Source: Roseinatronobacter sp. S2
Lineage (GTDB): Bacteria > Pseudomonadota > Alphaproteobacteria > Rhodobacterales > Rhodobacteraceae
Reading direction: 5' to 3'
Assembly: GCF_029581395.1 (NCBI RefSeq)
Contig: NZ_CP121113.1
Span: 1,236,001 to 1,300,000, forward strand
Length of the DNA: 64,000 nucleotides
Shown here: one piece after another, positions 7,501 through 15,125 of the stretch
How positions within the stretch are numbered: the first letter of the stretch is position 1
Layout of the letters: every line of letters starts with the position of its first letter
Translations under genes and position numbers: made by a program
The notes under the pieces: model-generated
The model's input: the letters and a program-made list of their open reading frames with translations, nothing else
Told to the model about the DNA's origin: nothing
Database searches by the model: none

Positions 7501-8709
7501 GATCAGCCCACCGTCATCGTTCTGACAAACACTGAAAACACCTTTGACTCGATACAATACGCTGTGAAGCTTCATTCACTTCCAACGAAAGAGAACAATC
7601 TGACTGTGCAGATTGACGTTGACACTTTGACCACGGTCAACCCCAACACAGGAACACTCCCTATCTTTAGATCACAACGCGATGCTCAAATCGTGTCTCA
7701 TATGTATGGCACCGCACCTGTATTCTTTCGCGTGGAAAATGGAATAGAGAAAGGTCACTGGAACTGTAAATACTTCACAATGTTTCACATGACCAATGAC
7801 AGTCAGCACTTCAGAACCAAAGCAGAACTTCTCGAAAGTGAAAATGCTTGGCCCATAGGGCAGCACCGTTATCAAACAGCAAATGATCTGTGGTTTCCCT
7901 TGTATGAGGGCAAAAGCGTTCAGATTTACAATCATCGCTATGCGTCAATCATAACTCCCGCTGGATCTGTCAGCGGTCAAGGACAAGCCGTGCATTCAAC
8001 CGACGACGACTTGGCTTCACCCGATTTCGTCACCGAACCCCGATATTGGGTGCCATCAAGCCAAATGAGGGGAATGCAAAAAGGCTATGCCATAGGCTTC
8101 AATGATATCTGCAACACCAACAACGAACGCTCATTGATCGCTGCAATGGTGCCCAGAGTGGGCACAGGAAACAAGCTGCCGCTTCTCGATGGACTTCATG
8201 CCCAGATGGCCGCCTTGCTTCTCGCCAACCTGAATTCGATACCCTGCGATTATGTTGCTCGAAACAAGATCCAAAGCCGTAACCTCAATAAGTATATTTT
8301 GGAACAACTTCCGATCATTCCGCCAAACTGTTTCCAGTCGATGACATTCGGGCAGAAGACTGCCGCGCAAGTTGTGCAGGACGCGGTTCTTGAACTGACA
8401 TACACAGCCCACGATATGGCCAGCTTCGCACATGATATGGGCTATGTGGACGAGGCAGGCAATGTGCGTCAACCGTTTGTCTGGAACGCTGACCATCGCC
8501 TTGGACTGCGCGCCAAACTTGATGCCGTTTTTTTCCACCTCTATGGGATCACCGACCGCGACGACATCAGATTCATCTACTCCACCTTCCCCAAAGTGAA
8601 GCGTGATGAAGAGGAAGCCTACGGCGGCATGTATCGTTCACAAGAACTTTGCCTTGCCTGGTTTAGCGCGCTTGCCGCTGGCAAACCTGATGTAGAGATC
8701 AGCATGTGA
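4549..8709 (+). CDS. Single-chain Type IIG-like restriction-modification enzyme (Eco57I-type methylase)
   Basis: Probably recognises a specific DNA sequence, methylates adenine and cuts unmethylated DNA in one polypeptide of up to 1386 residues. Numbered from 4549, residues about 85-210 look like a PD-(D/E)XK nuclease: PDG at 122-124, ESK at 154-156, a following QxxRY, and the W-G-I-L-T-N-G segment usual in Type I/IIG enzymes. The gamma N6-adenine methylase core has motif I DPAMGSGHFL (from Asp550) and motif IV NPPW (841-844). The C-terminal 450 residues should hold the target-recognition domain. The frame opens with TTG at 4549; the first ATG is at 4612, neither with a clear ribosome binding site, so the true start is uncertain. 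No separate specificity, helicase or BREX/DISARM partner genes are adjacent. GC content appears lower than in the chromosomal genes to the right. Confidence 0.82.
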   Translation: MNTKLDSATKATSHLQATSLNMRQKVRKLFVSTEIASQGSLFTSDFLTESIQTVSEWADIDPASLEAFKSRLQHLFDKFPTDQTPNESQTEDDLIWPILEVLGWTDSLRQQNLSPKGREDVPDGLMFESTEVKAKANGFPEEWKRYGFGRAVVESKRWGRPLDRRSGKRGEETAPSTQMLRYLRRIDDITSGNLRWGILTNGAKWRLYFSGARSISEQFFELDLATILDVPGHDAGLFALNDGDKQHWLTVFFLIFRRNAFVPLGSDQRTFHEKALEEGRVYEERVAEDLSNKVFGQVFPDLVRAIVKAAPEADLQEVRQAALILLYRLLFILYAEDRDLLPVRDSRYDDYGLRNKVRFDVKERKDRDDTFSDTAARYWAALADLFIAIDQGDTSIGLPPYNGGLFDQERHAILTNIRIPDSVMARVIDAMSFEQTTDGRKYINYRNLSVQQLGSIYERLLEYEVVEDENVITVRPNIFARKASGSYYTPDDLVQLILAETLEPLIDARKRAFRAKVAELADSNLPDHRKMSTLKTLDPATQLLELKICDPAMGSGHFLVSLVDFLADHVIRAMADAEQDVPKEWGDYISPLGERIETIRGTILTNADVRKWTIDEDQLDDRHIIRRMVLKRCIYGVDKNAMAVELAKVALWLHTFTVGAPLSFLDHHLRCGDSLFGSWVKQGIEKAATYGTPLLLHEPIKRALRAASKMQIVEGLTDAEIAEAHRSADVFAEVEEMTAPLDALLKFIHALNWIDTKDKSGKAALKVFFDGQFGDPLAIAMGNREPKIKREKDQRFAEILAQARLLIAEENFLNWQVAFPGVWSNWEEDTLVGGFDAIIGNPPWDRMKLQQVEWFAERRPEISQAPRASDRKNMIAALETAGDPLAKEYAKAAERAETAITVARSLGDYPLLSGGDINLYSLFVERAHTLTAKNGMIGLLVPIGIGTDKTSAKYVANVTSNKKLKSFISFENKRRWLFKDVHAEDQPTVIVLTNTENTFDSIQYAVKLHSLPTKENNLTVQIDVDTLTTVNPNTGTLPIFRSQRDAQIVSHMYGTAPVFFRVENGIEKGHWNCKYFTMFHMTNDSQHFRTKAELLESENAWPIGQHRYQTANDLWFPLYEGKSVQIYNHRYASIITPAGSVSGQGQAVHSTDDDLASPDFVTEPRYWVPSSQMRGMQKGYAIGFNDICNTNNERSLIAAMVPRVGTGNKLPLLDGLHAQMAALLLANLNSIPCDYVARNKIQSRNLNKYILEQLPIIPPNCFQSMTFGQKTAAQVVQDAVLELTYTAHDMASFAHDMGYVDEAGNVRQPFVWNADHRLGLRAKLDAVFFHLYGITDRDDIRFIYSTFPKVKRDEEEAYGGMYRSQELCLAWFSALAAGKPDVEISM

Positions 8710-8716
8710 ACACCCC

Positions 8717-8756
8717 CAACCAGCGTTTCTCGAAGGCACAGCCTTGACGCTGGTTG
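8717..8756. terminator. Hairpin after the restriction-modification gene
   Basis: Perfect 10-bp arms CAACCAGCGT (8717-8726) and ACGCTGGTTG (8747-8756) with a 20-base loop, eight bases after the stop codon. No T-run follows, so it is a weak terminator or mRNA-stabilising hairpin. Confidence 0.4.
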
Positions 8757-8933
8757 CCCAACAAAAAAGCAATGGGCCGCAGGGAGCCACTGTGAGCCGT
8801 TCTGGGCGCGATCAAGGTCTTTCGCTGGCATGGCAGCAGAACGCTTTGGATTCGGCTCACAGAGCCTGTCAGCGCGATTTTGCTTTCATCGCGAACCAAG
8901 TTCCCATCCTGCCTCGCGCACACATGCCCTGTT

Positions 8934-8965
8934 GAGCAAAACCCGAGCAAAACCCGAGCAAAAAC
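8934..8965 (+). repeat. Tandem 11-base repeat GAGCAAAACCC
   Basis: Two perfect units (8934-8944, 8945-8955) and a third partial unit (GAGCAAAAAC, 8956-8965). The 11-base period puts each copy on nearly the same DNA face, as in integrase arm sites or iterons. It lies about 75 bases from the tRNA-Ser end. Confidence 0.55.
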
Positions 8966-9013
8966 AGGCGCCGAAGAAGGAAGCGGGCCACCTATCTTAT
9001 TGAAATATAAGAA

Positions 9014-9040
9014 AATTTTTGACTTGACATTTCAAAAATT
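9014..9040. repeat. Inverted repeat abutting the tRNA-Ser 3' end
   Basis: Perfect 9-bp arms AATTTTTGA (9014-9022) and TCAAAAATT (9032-9040) with a 9-base spacer. The right arm ends on the last base of the encoded CCA. It may be the tRNA's transcription stop signal or part of an attachment site; the two readings are not exclusive. Confidence 0.5.
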
Positions 9041-9129
9041 GGCGGAGAGACAGGGATTCGAACCCTGGGTCCCCGTAAAGGGACAACGGTTTTCGAGACC
9101 GCCCCGTTCGACCACTCCGGCACCTCTCC
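9040..9129 (-). tRNA. tRNA-Ser (anticodon CGA)
   Basis: On the minus strand the 90-base sequence folds as a class II tRNA. Its acceptor arms are GGAGAGG/CTCTCC with an encoded CCA, the anticodon loop is CTCGAAA (anticodon CGA), a long variable arm follows, and the T-loop is TTCGAAT. It reads UCG serine codons. Its 3' end faces the mobile region, the usual side for tRNA-targeted integration. Confidence 0.93.
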
Positions 9130-9303
9130 GTGATCGGGGTGGTGGTTACTGTGGTCAGGCTGTGCATGCAAGGGGAATATTGTGCCGCGCCGCAAAAATG
9201 CGGAAATTTTGCGCGGGGCGGTTGGATCGCGTGAATGTTGTTTGCGTGATACTGCTGGTGGGATAGAAGCTGCATGACATACCTAGAAATATGAGGGTCA
9301 GGA

Positions 9304-10152
9304 ATGGTAGCCAAGGCATGGCGTGCGTGCATTATTGTTGTGGTCTGCGCAACGGCGCTGTTGCCCTTCCTGCGCACGGCACACGCCAACAATCTGTCCG
9401 AGGCGTTCTTGTTGCCTGAACTGTTCGAGGTGATGGCGGCTGAAGGCAGGACAGCCATTGGCGAGGAAGGCGCGGCGCCGCTATCATCGCGCGAGCTGGA
9501 TATCTGGCGTGCGGAGCTTGCCGGAATATACGACACCGACCAGATGCTGGCCGCCTTCGTTGACGCGCTGGAGCAGGCGCTGGAGCCGATGCCAGAGGTC
9601 CGCGATGACGCGATCCGCTTTGCAACCACGGATCTGGGGCAGCGCATCATGCGGCTGGAAGTGTCGGCCCGCGCGGCGTTGCTGGACGACGAAGTTGATG
9701 AAATGGCCCGGCTTGCACTTCTGGATGCACGCGCGTCCCGACAAGACACGGATGATGCGGGCCGGTTGGCCATGATTCGCGATCGTATCGCGGTGAATGA
9801 CCTGATTGAGCTGAATGTCTCGCTTGGGATGAACACAAGTTATGCATATTATCGGGGTATGCTGGCAGAAGGGGCGAGTGCCGGTTTCAGTGCCGAGGAT
9901 TTGCTGAATCTTGTGCAGGCACAGGAGCCGGACATACGCCGCGATGTTGTGGACTGGATCGAATCCTATTTTTTGATGGCCTACCAGCCGCTGAGTGACG
10001 CAGAGTTACAGGACTATATCGAATATTCTGCCAGCCCGCCCGGCGTTGCGTTCAACCGTGCAATGTTTCAGGCGTTTGACGCGGTTTTTGTCGGGCTGTC
10101 AGGGCGCGTCGGGCGCGCATTGGGCCGGATACTTGGCAGCGATACGCTTTGA
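9304..10152 (+). CDS. DUF2059-type exported protein
   Basis: A 282-residue protein with a Sec signal peptide (about residues 1-28, hydrophobic ACIIVVVCATALLPF and a TAHA-N cleavage area). The rest is a helical, Asp/Glu-rich domain. The C-terminal third (QPLSDAELQDYIEYSASPPG onward) matches the pattern of DUF2059 proteins: leucine-rich helices followed by 'LSDAEL..Y..Y..SP.G..'. Function is unknown; the mature protein should be periplasmic. The ATG at 9304 follows GGGTCAGGA. It stands alone after the tRNA and converges on the deacylase gene. Confidence 0.65.
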   Translation: MVAKAWRACIIVVVCATALLPFLRTAHANNLSEAFLLPELFEVMAAEGRTAIGEEGAAPLSSRELDIWRAELAGIYDTDQMLAAFVDALEQALEPMPEVRDDAIRFATTDLGQRIMRLEVSARAALLDDEVDEMARLALLDARASRQDTDDAGRLAMIRDRIAVNDLIELNVSLGMNTSYAYYRGMLAEGASAGFSAEDLLNLVQAQEPDIRRDVVDWIESYFLMAYQPLSDAELQDYIEYSASPPGVAFNRAMFQAFDAVFVGLSGRVGRALGRILGSDTL

Positions 10153-10192
10153 TCCGCGCTGATGGCGCGGGTATTGGCAGGCTGCCAAACCC

Positions 10193-11350
10193 TTAGCGGC
10201 ATTCGTCAATGACGCCATGCAAGAAGCGCTCGCAGGCGTCCAGTTGCTCAAGCGTGACGAATTCGTCTGCGCGATGTGCCTCGCCAATCGAACCGGGGCC
10301 GCAGACGACTGTCGGGATGCCTGCCATTTCGTCAAACAGCCCGCCTTCGGTGCCATAGGCCACCTTGATGCTGTCATTTCTGCGGGCCAGTTTGCGCGCC
10401 GTCAGCGCGACTGGCGCATCGGCATCCGTATCCAGCCCCGGGAACGCCGCGATCAGGTCCAGTTCAATCCCGGCGGCGGGGTCGGTGGCCTGCATCTGTG
10501 GCAGCAATTCATCGAACAGATAGCTGCGGATCTCACTCACCAGTGCATCGGCATCTTCTTGGGTCAGGACGCGAAATTCGAAATCTGTCACGAAGCGTTC
10601 GGGAACAATGTTCAGCGCGGTCCCCCCATGTGCCGTGCCCACATGTGCGGTGCTGTGCGGGGTGTCATAAAGCGGGTCGCGCAGTCCTTCGGTCGCAAGC
10701 CGCCGCCCGATTGTTTGCATCCGCGTAATCAGCCTTGCGCCATATTCGACCGCGTTGACAAATTCCGGCGCGCGCGACGAATGGCCTGCGGTGCCGGTGA
10801 ATGTGGCGCGCAGGCTGCGTTTTGTCTTATGCCCGATGCAGACCTGCATCAGCGTCGGTTCGCCCACGATACACCCCATTGGCCGGACGGGCTGCGCGGC
10901 AAGGTCACGCAGCAATCCGCGCACGCCGATACAGCCCACTTCTTCATCATAGGACAGGGCCAGATGCACGGGGCGTGCCAGTTGCGCGTTCTGCAATGCA
11001 GGGGCAAGGCCCAGACAGCAGGCGACAAAGCCCTTCATGTCGCATGTTCCGCGCCCGAAAAACCGCCCGTCACGTTCGGTCAGGCAGAACGGGTCCGTGC
11101 TCCAGTCCTGTCCGTCCACGGGCACTGTATCGGTATGGCCTGACAACACCCATCCGGGCACGTCGGCGGGGCCGAAGGTTGCCCAAAGATTGGCCTTGGT
11201 TCCTGTCTCATCATAGATGCGCCGACAGGTGGCGCCGTGGCGTGTCAGCCAGTCTTCGGCCCAGTCGATCAGCGGCAGGTTGGAATTGCGGCTGGTGGTG
11301 TCAAAGCCAATCAGGGCTTCAAGGGCGGTTCGCGTGGCAGCACTTGGCAT
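10193..11350 (-). CDS. argE: M20 deacylase, acetylornithine deacetylase (ArgE)-like
   Basis: Removes an acyl group from an alpha-N-acyl amino acid, acetylornithine in classical arginine synthesis, using a two-metal centre. Family residues are visible: His72 and Asp74 in GHTDT, Asp104 in GTCDMKG, Glu136-Glu137 in YDEEVG, and a C-terminal GTEGGLFDEMAGIPTVVCGPG block. At 385 residues it is typical for ArgE. It overlaps the upstream LysR gene by the ATGA junction, so regulator and enzyme are one transcript. Its location beside a peptide transporter and two further acyl-amino-acid hydrolases, not beside arg genes, hints at a catabolic substrate. Rhodobacteraceae usually make ornithine by ArgJ, which would free ArgE for other N-acyl substrates (inference). 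Confidence 0.8.
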   Translation of the reverse strand: MPSAATRTALEALIGFDTTSRNSNLPLIDWAEDWLTRHGATCRRIYDETGTKANLWATFGPADVPGWVLSGHTDTVPVDGQDWSTDPFCLTERDGRFFGRGTCDMKGFVACCLGLAPALQNAQLARPVHLALSYDEEVGCIGVRGLLRDLAAQPVRPMGCIVGEPTLMQVCIGHKTKRSLRATFTGTAGHSSRAPEFVNAVEYGARLITRMQTIGRRLATEGLRDPLYDTPHSTAHVGTAHGGTALNIVPERFVTDFEFRVLTQEDADALVSEIRSYLFDELLPQMQATDPAAGIELDLIAAFPGLDTDADAPVALTARKLARRNDSIKVAYGTEGGLFDEMAGIPTVVCGPGSIGEAHRADEFVTLEQLDACERFLHGVIDECR

Positions 11351-12282
11351 CAGATTTCTCCGGTGTGGGTCTGGTTGGCCCGCGCGCGGACCATCGCCAT
11401 GAACGCCAGCGTGGCGGACGAATGGCGGATGTCTGCGGGCGACAAAAAGCTGGTCTGCAGGGTGATCCGCGGCGCAAACGGGCGGGTAACAAGGCTGGGG
11501 TCCAGCCGCAGGGCGGTGGGGAAAGGGTTGATGAGCGCAACGCCAAGCCCTTCGCGCACCAGTTCTGCTGCCGAAACAACGGTCGCGGTTTCAATGGTTA
11601 TGTTCGGCTGCACCCCGGCTGCGGCCAGCGCGCGGTCCTTGGCGACGCGCGCGGAATGGCGGCGGGTCTGCGCGACATAGGCGCGCCCGTCCAGATCTTC
11701 AGGTCTGATGACGGGTTTTGTGGCCAGAGGATCAGTGCGTTGCATCAGACACACCACATCCGAATCGCGGAACGGTTCTACCCGAACCCCGGCATGGTTG
11801 GGTTCGGCATCGGACAGGGCGATGTCCACGCGCCCTTCGGCGACCTGCGTGACCAGCACATCGCTGGACAAAACATCAATCAAGATCTTCTGCTCGGGAA
11901 AGCGGCGCGCGAAATCGGCGACAGGGCCGGGCAGAAAACGGTGCGCGATGGTGGGGGGCGCGGCAATGCGCAGGGGCACTGTGGGATCGGGTGCGCGCCG
12001 GTCGGGGTTTTCAATACGGGCCAGAACCTTGAACAATATGTCCAGTTCCGCATCCACACCCAGCGCTTCGGCTGTGGGCAGCAGGCGGCCGCTTTCGCGT
12101 GAAAACAATGCACGCCCAAGACGTTCTTCAAGTTGCGCCAGCGCACGGCTGACTGCGGGCTGCGAAATTCCCAAAAGATCGGCTGCTGCCGTTGTTGTTC
12201 CGGTGGTCACAATGGCGCGCAGAACGCGCAGTTCCCGTAACCTTATGTCCGAACCGTCATTCTTGCTATTCTCGTCAGGCAC
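11350..12282 (-). CDS. LysR-family transcriptional regulator
   Basis: A 310-residue LysR protein. The N-terminal winged helix-turn-helix spans about residues 15-75 (LRELRVLRAIVTTGTTTAAADLLGISQPAVSRALAQLEERLG), and the rest is the periplasmic-binding-like effector domain. It diverges from the ABC transporter operon with 176 bases between start codons. It carries the M20 deacylase behind it by translational overlap. The expected role is control of the transporter operon in response to its substrate or a breakdown product; this is inferred from position only. Confidence 0.85.
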   Translation of the reverse strand: MPDENSKNDGSDIRLRELRVLRAIVTTGTTTAAADLLGISQPAVSRALAQLEERLGRALFSRESGRLLPTAEALGVDAELDILFKVLARIENPDRRAPDPTVPLRIAAPPTIAHRFLPGPVADFARRFPEQKILIDVLSSDVLVTQVAEGRVDIALSDAEPNHAGVRVEPFRDSDVVCLMQRTDPLATKPVIRPEDLDGRAYVAQTRRHSARVAKDRALAAAGVQPNITIETATVVSAAELVREGLGVALINPFPTALRLDPSLVTRPFAPRITLQTSFLSPADIRHSSATLAFMAMVRARANQTHTGEI

Positions 12283-12324
12283 CGCGCCTCCTATGCGTTT
12301 TGGTTATGATGTTTTCTATTTACA

Positions 12325-12339
12325 ATGCTATTAATGCAT
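12325..12339. promoter_or_regulatory. Candidate LysR operator (T-N11-A)
   Basis: ATGC-TATTAAT-GCAT in the divergent intergenic region contains the T-N11-A spacing typical of LysR boxes (12326-12338) with 4-bp dyad arms. It lies 43 bases from the regulator start and 120 bases from the transporter start. It is weak because a short motif in AT-rich DNA can arise by chance. Confidence 0.35.
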
Positions 12340-12458
12340 CGTAGCGTTTAACGCAAGAGCGGCTTGTGTTGGTCATGCACTTGCGCGGGCCGCCCTGTCA
12401 AAAGATCAAGAAGACGCCGTGCGCAAGGCGTGCGAAAACCACAAACAGGGAGCTTCAA

Positions 12459-14069
12459 ATGCCCAATACTTCATCAAGAGCACTATTAATGTCCGCCAGT
12501 GCGGCGCTTGCGTTGTGTGCGGGCGCTGTTGGCGCCGAAACGCTGCGGATCGGGCTTGCGTCCGAACCCACATCCGTGGACCCGCATTATCACAACCTTG
12601 GCCCGAATAACGCACTGGCCCGCCATATCTTTACGCCCCTTATCGTGCAGGACGCGAACCAGCTTCTGGAACCGGGCCTTGCCACGGAATGGGAAGCGGT
12701 TGATGACACAACATGGCGCATTACCCTGCGCGAAGGTGTCACCTTTTCCAACGGCGACCCGTTCACCGCGCGCGATGTGATCTACACAATCTGCCGTATT
12801 CCACTGGTTCCTGACGCACCATCGCCCTTCACGCTGTATACCCGCGCCATCGCCGGGCTGGAGGCTGAAGATGATTACACCCTGATCGTCACAACCGATG
12901 GCCCCGCGCCGCTGCTGCCCAACCAGTTGTCCACCTTCGGGATTGTGTCGGCCAGTGTCTCGGGCGCTGAAGATGAAGTGGTCTTTGGTGGCGACGAATG
13001 CACAGGTGTTGGCGACGCGCCCGCATCGGCAGAATTCAACAGCCCTGATTTTGCGATCGGCACCGGCCCCTACACGCTGGGCGCTTATATTCGCGGCGAA
13101 GAACTGCGCCTGTCGCGCAATGAAAATTTCTTTGGCGATGCGCCCGCATGGGATGAAATCGTGATGCGCCCGTTAACCAACTCCGGCGCGCGCGTGGCCG
13201 CGTTACTGGCAGGTGACGTGCATATGATCGAAAACCCGCCCACGCAGGACATCGCGCGGATTGAAGGGGATGGTTTCACCATATCCTCGGGCCTGTCCAA
13301 CCGCGTGATTTACGTTGCGCTGGATCAGGGTGATGCCCCCACACCGGGGATCGATGGTGACACCAACCCGCTACAGGATGTCCGTGTGCGTGAAGCGCTG
13401 GCGCTGTCCATCGACCGCGAAGCCATCCGCGACCGGCTGATGCTGGGTCTGTCGGAACCCGCAGGCGAATTGCTGCCCGCGCCAATGTTCGGCACCAACC
13501 CTGACCGTCCGGCCATTTCTTACGACCCCGACCGTGCGCGCGAATTGCTGGCGGAAGCGGGCTATGAAGACGGGTTCTCGATCGTGCTGGGCACGCCCAA
13601 TGACCGCTACATCAACGATGGTCCGATTTCGCAGGCTGTAGCCCAGATGTGGACACAGGTTGGCGTGCAGACTGAAGTAGACGCCAAGACATTCTCGGCG
13701 TTCATTGCAGACCGCAATGGCTTCAACTTCTCGGCCTTCCTTGCGGGCTGGGGTGCCGGCACTGGTGAAATGTCGTCGCCACTGGGCGCGCTTGTTGCCA
13801 CTCGCGACCCTGACCGCAGCCTTGGCGGCACCAATTTTGCCCGCCATTCCAACCCGGAAATCGACGACCGGCTGGTCGAGGCGTTGCAAACGGTCGATGA
13901 TGATGCACGCGAAGCGCTGCTGCGCGAAGCCAGCACAATCGCGATGGACACATTCGCCATTGTGCCTATCCACTATGAGCTGACGACATGGGCACTGGCC
14001 CCCGGTCTGGAATATGAAGCACGCGCGGACCAATATACATTGGGTGCTGCCGTGGTTCGGGCAGACTAA
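12459..14069 (+). CDS. Peptide ABC transporter substrate-binding protein (SBP_bac_5)
   Basis: Periplasmic receptor that captures oligopeptide-like ligands for the permeases encoded next. The ATG at 12459 is preceded by AGGGAG. It opens a Sec signal peptide (RALLMSASAALALCAGAVGA, then ETLRIG at about residue 27). The mature protein starts with the family pattern LRIGLASEPTSVDPHYHNLGP and shows the conserved block around 'LSIDREAI...LM' and 'YDPDRARELLAEAGY'. The length of 536 residues is normal. The ligand cannot be read from sequence. It is the first gene of a five-gene transporter operon. Confidence 0.9.
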   Translation: MPNTSSRALLMSASAALALCAGAVGAETLRIGLASEPTSVDPHYHNLGPNNALARHIFTPLIVQDANQLLEPGLATEWEAVDDTTWRITLREGVTFSNGDPFTARDVIYTICRIPLVPDAPSPFTLYTRAIAGLEAEDDYTLIVTTDGPAPLLPNQLSTFGIVSASVSGAEDEVVFGGDECTGVGDAPASAEFNSPDFAIGTGPYTLGAYIRGEELRLSRNENFFGDAPAWDEIVMRPLTNSGARVAALLAGDVHMIENPPTQDIARIEGDGFTISSGLSNRVIYVALDQGDAPTPGIDGDTNPLQDVRVREALALSIDREAIRDRLMLGLSEPAGELLPAPMFGTNPDRPAISYDPDRARELLAEAGYEDGFSIVLGTPNDRYINDGPISQAVAQMWTQVGVQTEVDAKTFSAFIADRNGFNFSAFLAGWGAGTGEMSSPLGALVATRDPDRSLGGTNFARHSNPEIDDRLVEALQTVDDDAREALLREASTIAMDTFAIVPIHYELTTWALAPGLEYEARADQYTLGAAVVRAD

Positions 14070-14087
14070 GCGTCAACCACATGTCAC

Positions 14088-14113
14088 ATGCGCCGGGTTT
14101 AATCCCGGCGCAT
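14088..14113. repeat. Intercistronic hairpin after the binding-protein gene
   Basis: Perfect 10-bp arms ATGCGCCGGG and CCCGGCGCAT around a TTTAAT loop. No T-run follows. Such hairpins after binding-protein genes often protect the upstream mRNA and raise receptor expression over the permease; that role is inferred here. Confidence 0.6.
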
Positions 14114-14144
14114 CACGTTACTTTTGCCAGCGGAGAAAATCGTC

Positions 14145-15125
14145 ATGGTGGCGTACCTGCTTCGGCGTCTGGGCCAAAGCCTGCTTGCCGTGATTGCAAT
14201 GGCGGTGCTGGTTTTCATCGGCGTCTATGCGATTGGCAATCCCGTCGACATCCTGATCAACCCCGAAGCCACTGAACGCCAGCGGCTGGAAGTCATGGAA
14301 CGGATGGGGCTGGACCGGCCCTTGTGGGAACAGTTCTGGGTGTATTTCGGCAACTTGCTACAGGGCGACTTCGGGCGCTCGTTTGTGTATGGCGAAAGTG
14401 CCATGTCTGTGATTTTGCAACGTTTGCCTGCAACCATGGAACTGGCGTTATTTGCCTTGGTGCTGGCCATCGTGTTTGGCGTGCCGCTGGGCGTGATTGC
14501 GGGGTTGAAGCCCGATACGTTCACCGGACGCAGCATTATGGCCGGGTCCATTCTGGGGTTCAGTCTGCCGAATTTCTGGCAAGGTCTGATGATGATCCTG
14601 ATTTTTGCGGTCTTTCTGGGGTGGCTGCCTGCGGGCGGGCGCGGCCAGACGACAGAGTTTCTGGGCTTGCGGGTCAGCTTTCTGAATGCGGACGGGCTGA
14701 AACACATGATCCTGCCTGCAATCAATCTGGCGCTGTTCAAGATGGCGCTTGTCATCCGTCTGGCGCGCGCGGGCACGCGCGAGGTGATGATGCAGGACTA
14801 CATCAAATTCGCCCGCGCCAAGGGGCTGTCCTACCGGCGGGTGGTGCTTGTGCATGTGCTGAAAAACATCATGATCCCTGTCGTGACCATTCTGGGGCTG
14901 GAACTTGGCTCGATGATCGCTTTTGCTGTGGTCACTGAAACCGTGTTTGCATGGCCCGGTATGGGCAAGCTGCTGATCGACAGCATCAACCGTTTGGATC
15001 GTCCTGTGATCGTGGCTTATCTGATGCTGATTGTATTCCTGTTCGTGTTGATCAACTTCCTTGTTGATCTGCTGTATTCCGTGCTGGACCCAAGGGTGCG
15101 ACTGGCGCAGCGGGGGGCACAATGA
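14145..15125 (+). CDS. Peptide ABC transporter permease (DppB-like)
   Basis: Inner-membrane subunit of the transporter, 326 residues with about six membrane segments. The first (LLAVIAMAVLVFIGVYAIG) starts near residue 10. The loop REVMMQDYIKFARAKGLSYRRV is the EAA motif that contacts the ATPases. The ATG at 14145 is chosen because GGAG lies nine bases upstream; an in-frame TTG at 14124 has no support. It overlaps the next permease by ATGA. Confidence 0.9.
   Translation: MVAYLLRRLGQSLLAVIAMAVLVFIGVYAIGNPVDILINPEATERQRLEVMERMGLDRPLWEQFWVYFGNLLQGDFGRSFVYGESAMSVILQRLPATMELALFALVLAIVFGVPLGVIAGLKPDTFTGRSIMAGSILGFSLPNFWQGLMMILIFAVFLGWLPAGGRGQTTEFLGLRVSFLNADGLKHMILPAINLALFKMALVIRLARAGTREVMMQDYIKFARAKGLSYRRVVLVHVLKNIMIPVVTILGLELGSMIAFAVVTETVFAWPGMGKLLIDSINRLDRPVIVAYLMLIVFLFVLINFLVDLLYSVLDPRVRLAQRGAQ

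Larger units (their letters stand above)
8710..9039. other. Intergenic island edge before tRNA-Ser
   Basis: I see no convincing gene; the open frames here lack ribosome binding sites and family signals. The stretch carries a 10-bp inverted repeat CAACCAGCGT/ACGCTGGTTG (8717-8756) just after the restriction-modification stop, a tandem 11-base repeat (8934-8965), and two AT-rich inverted repeats (8995-9012 and 9014-9040) against the tRNA 3' end. It has the character of an integration boundary. Confidence 0.5.

Noticed and set aside
4549..8709. Reading this gene as BREX PglX or DISARM methylase
   Set aside because: It has its own N-terminal nuclease region and no BREX or DISARM partner genes lie on either side.
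8744..8935. 63-residue plus-strand open frame after the restriction-modification gene
   Set aside because: No ribosome binding site and no family signal; it begins inside the 3' hairpin.
8934..8965. Tandem repeats considered as a CRISPR fragment
   Set aside because: Units are 11 bases, directly adjacent with no spacers, and no cas genes are present.
10801..12102. 433-residue plus-strand open frame opposite argE and LysR
   Set aside because: Low-similarity, Arg/Gly-rich product antisense to two well-supported genes; a GC-rich shadow.
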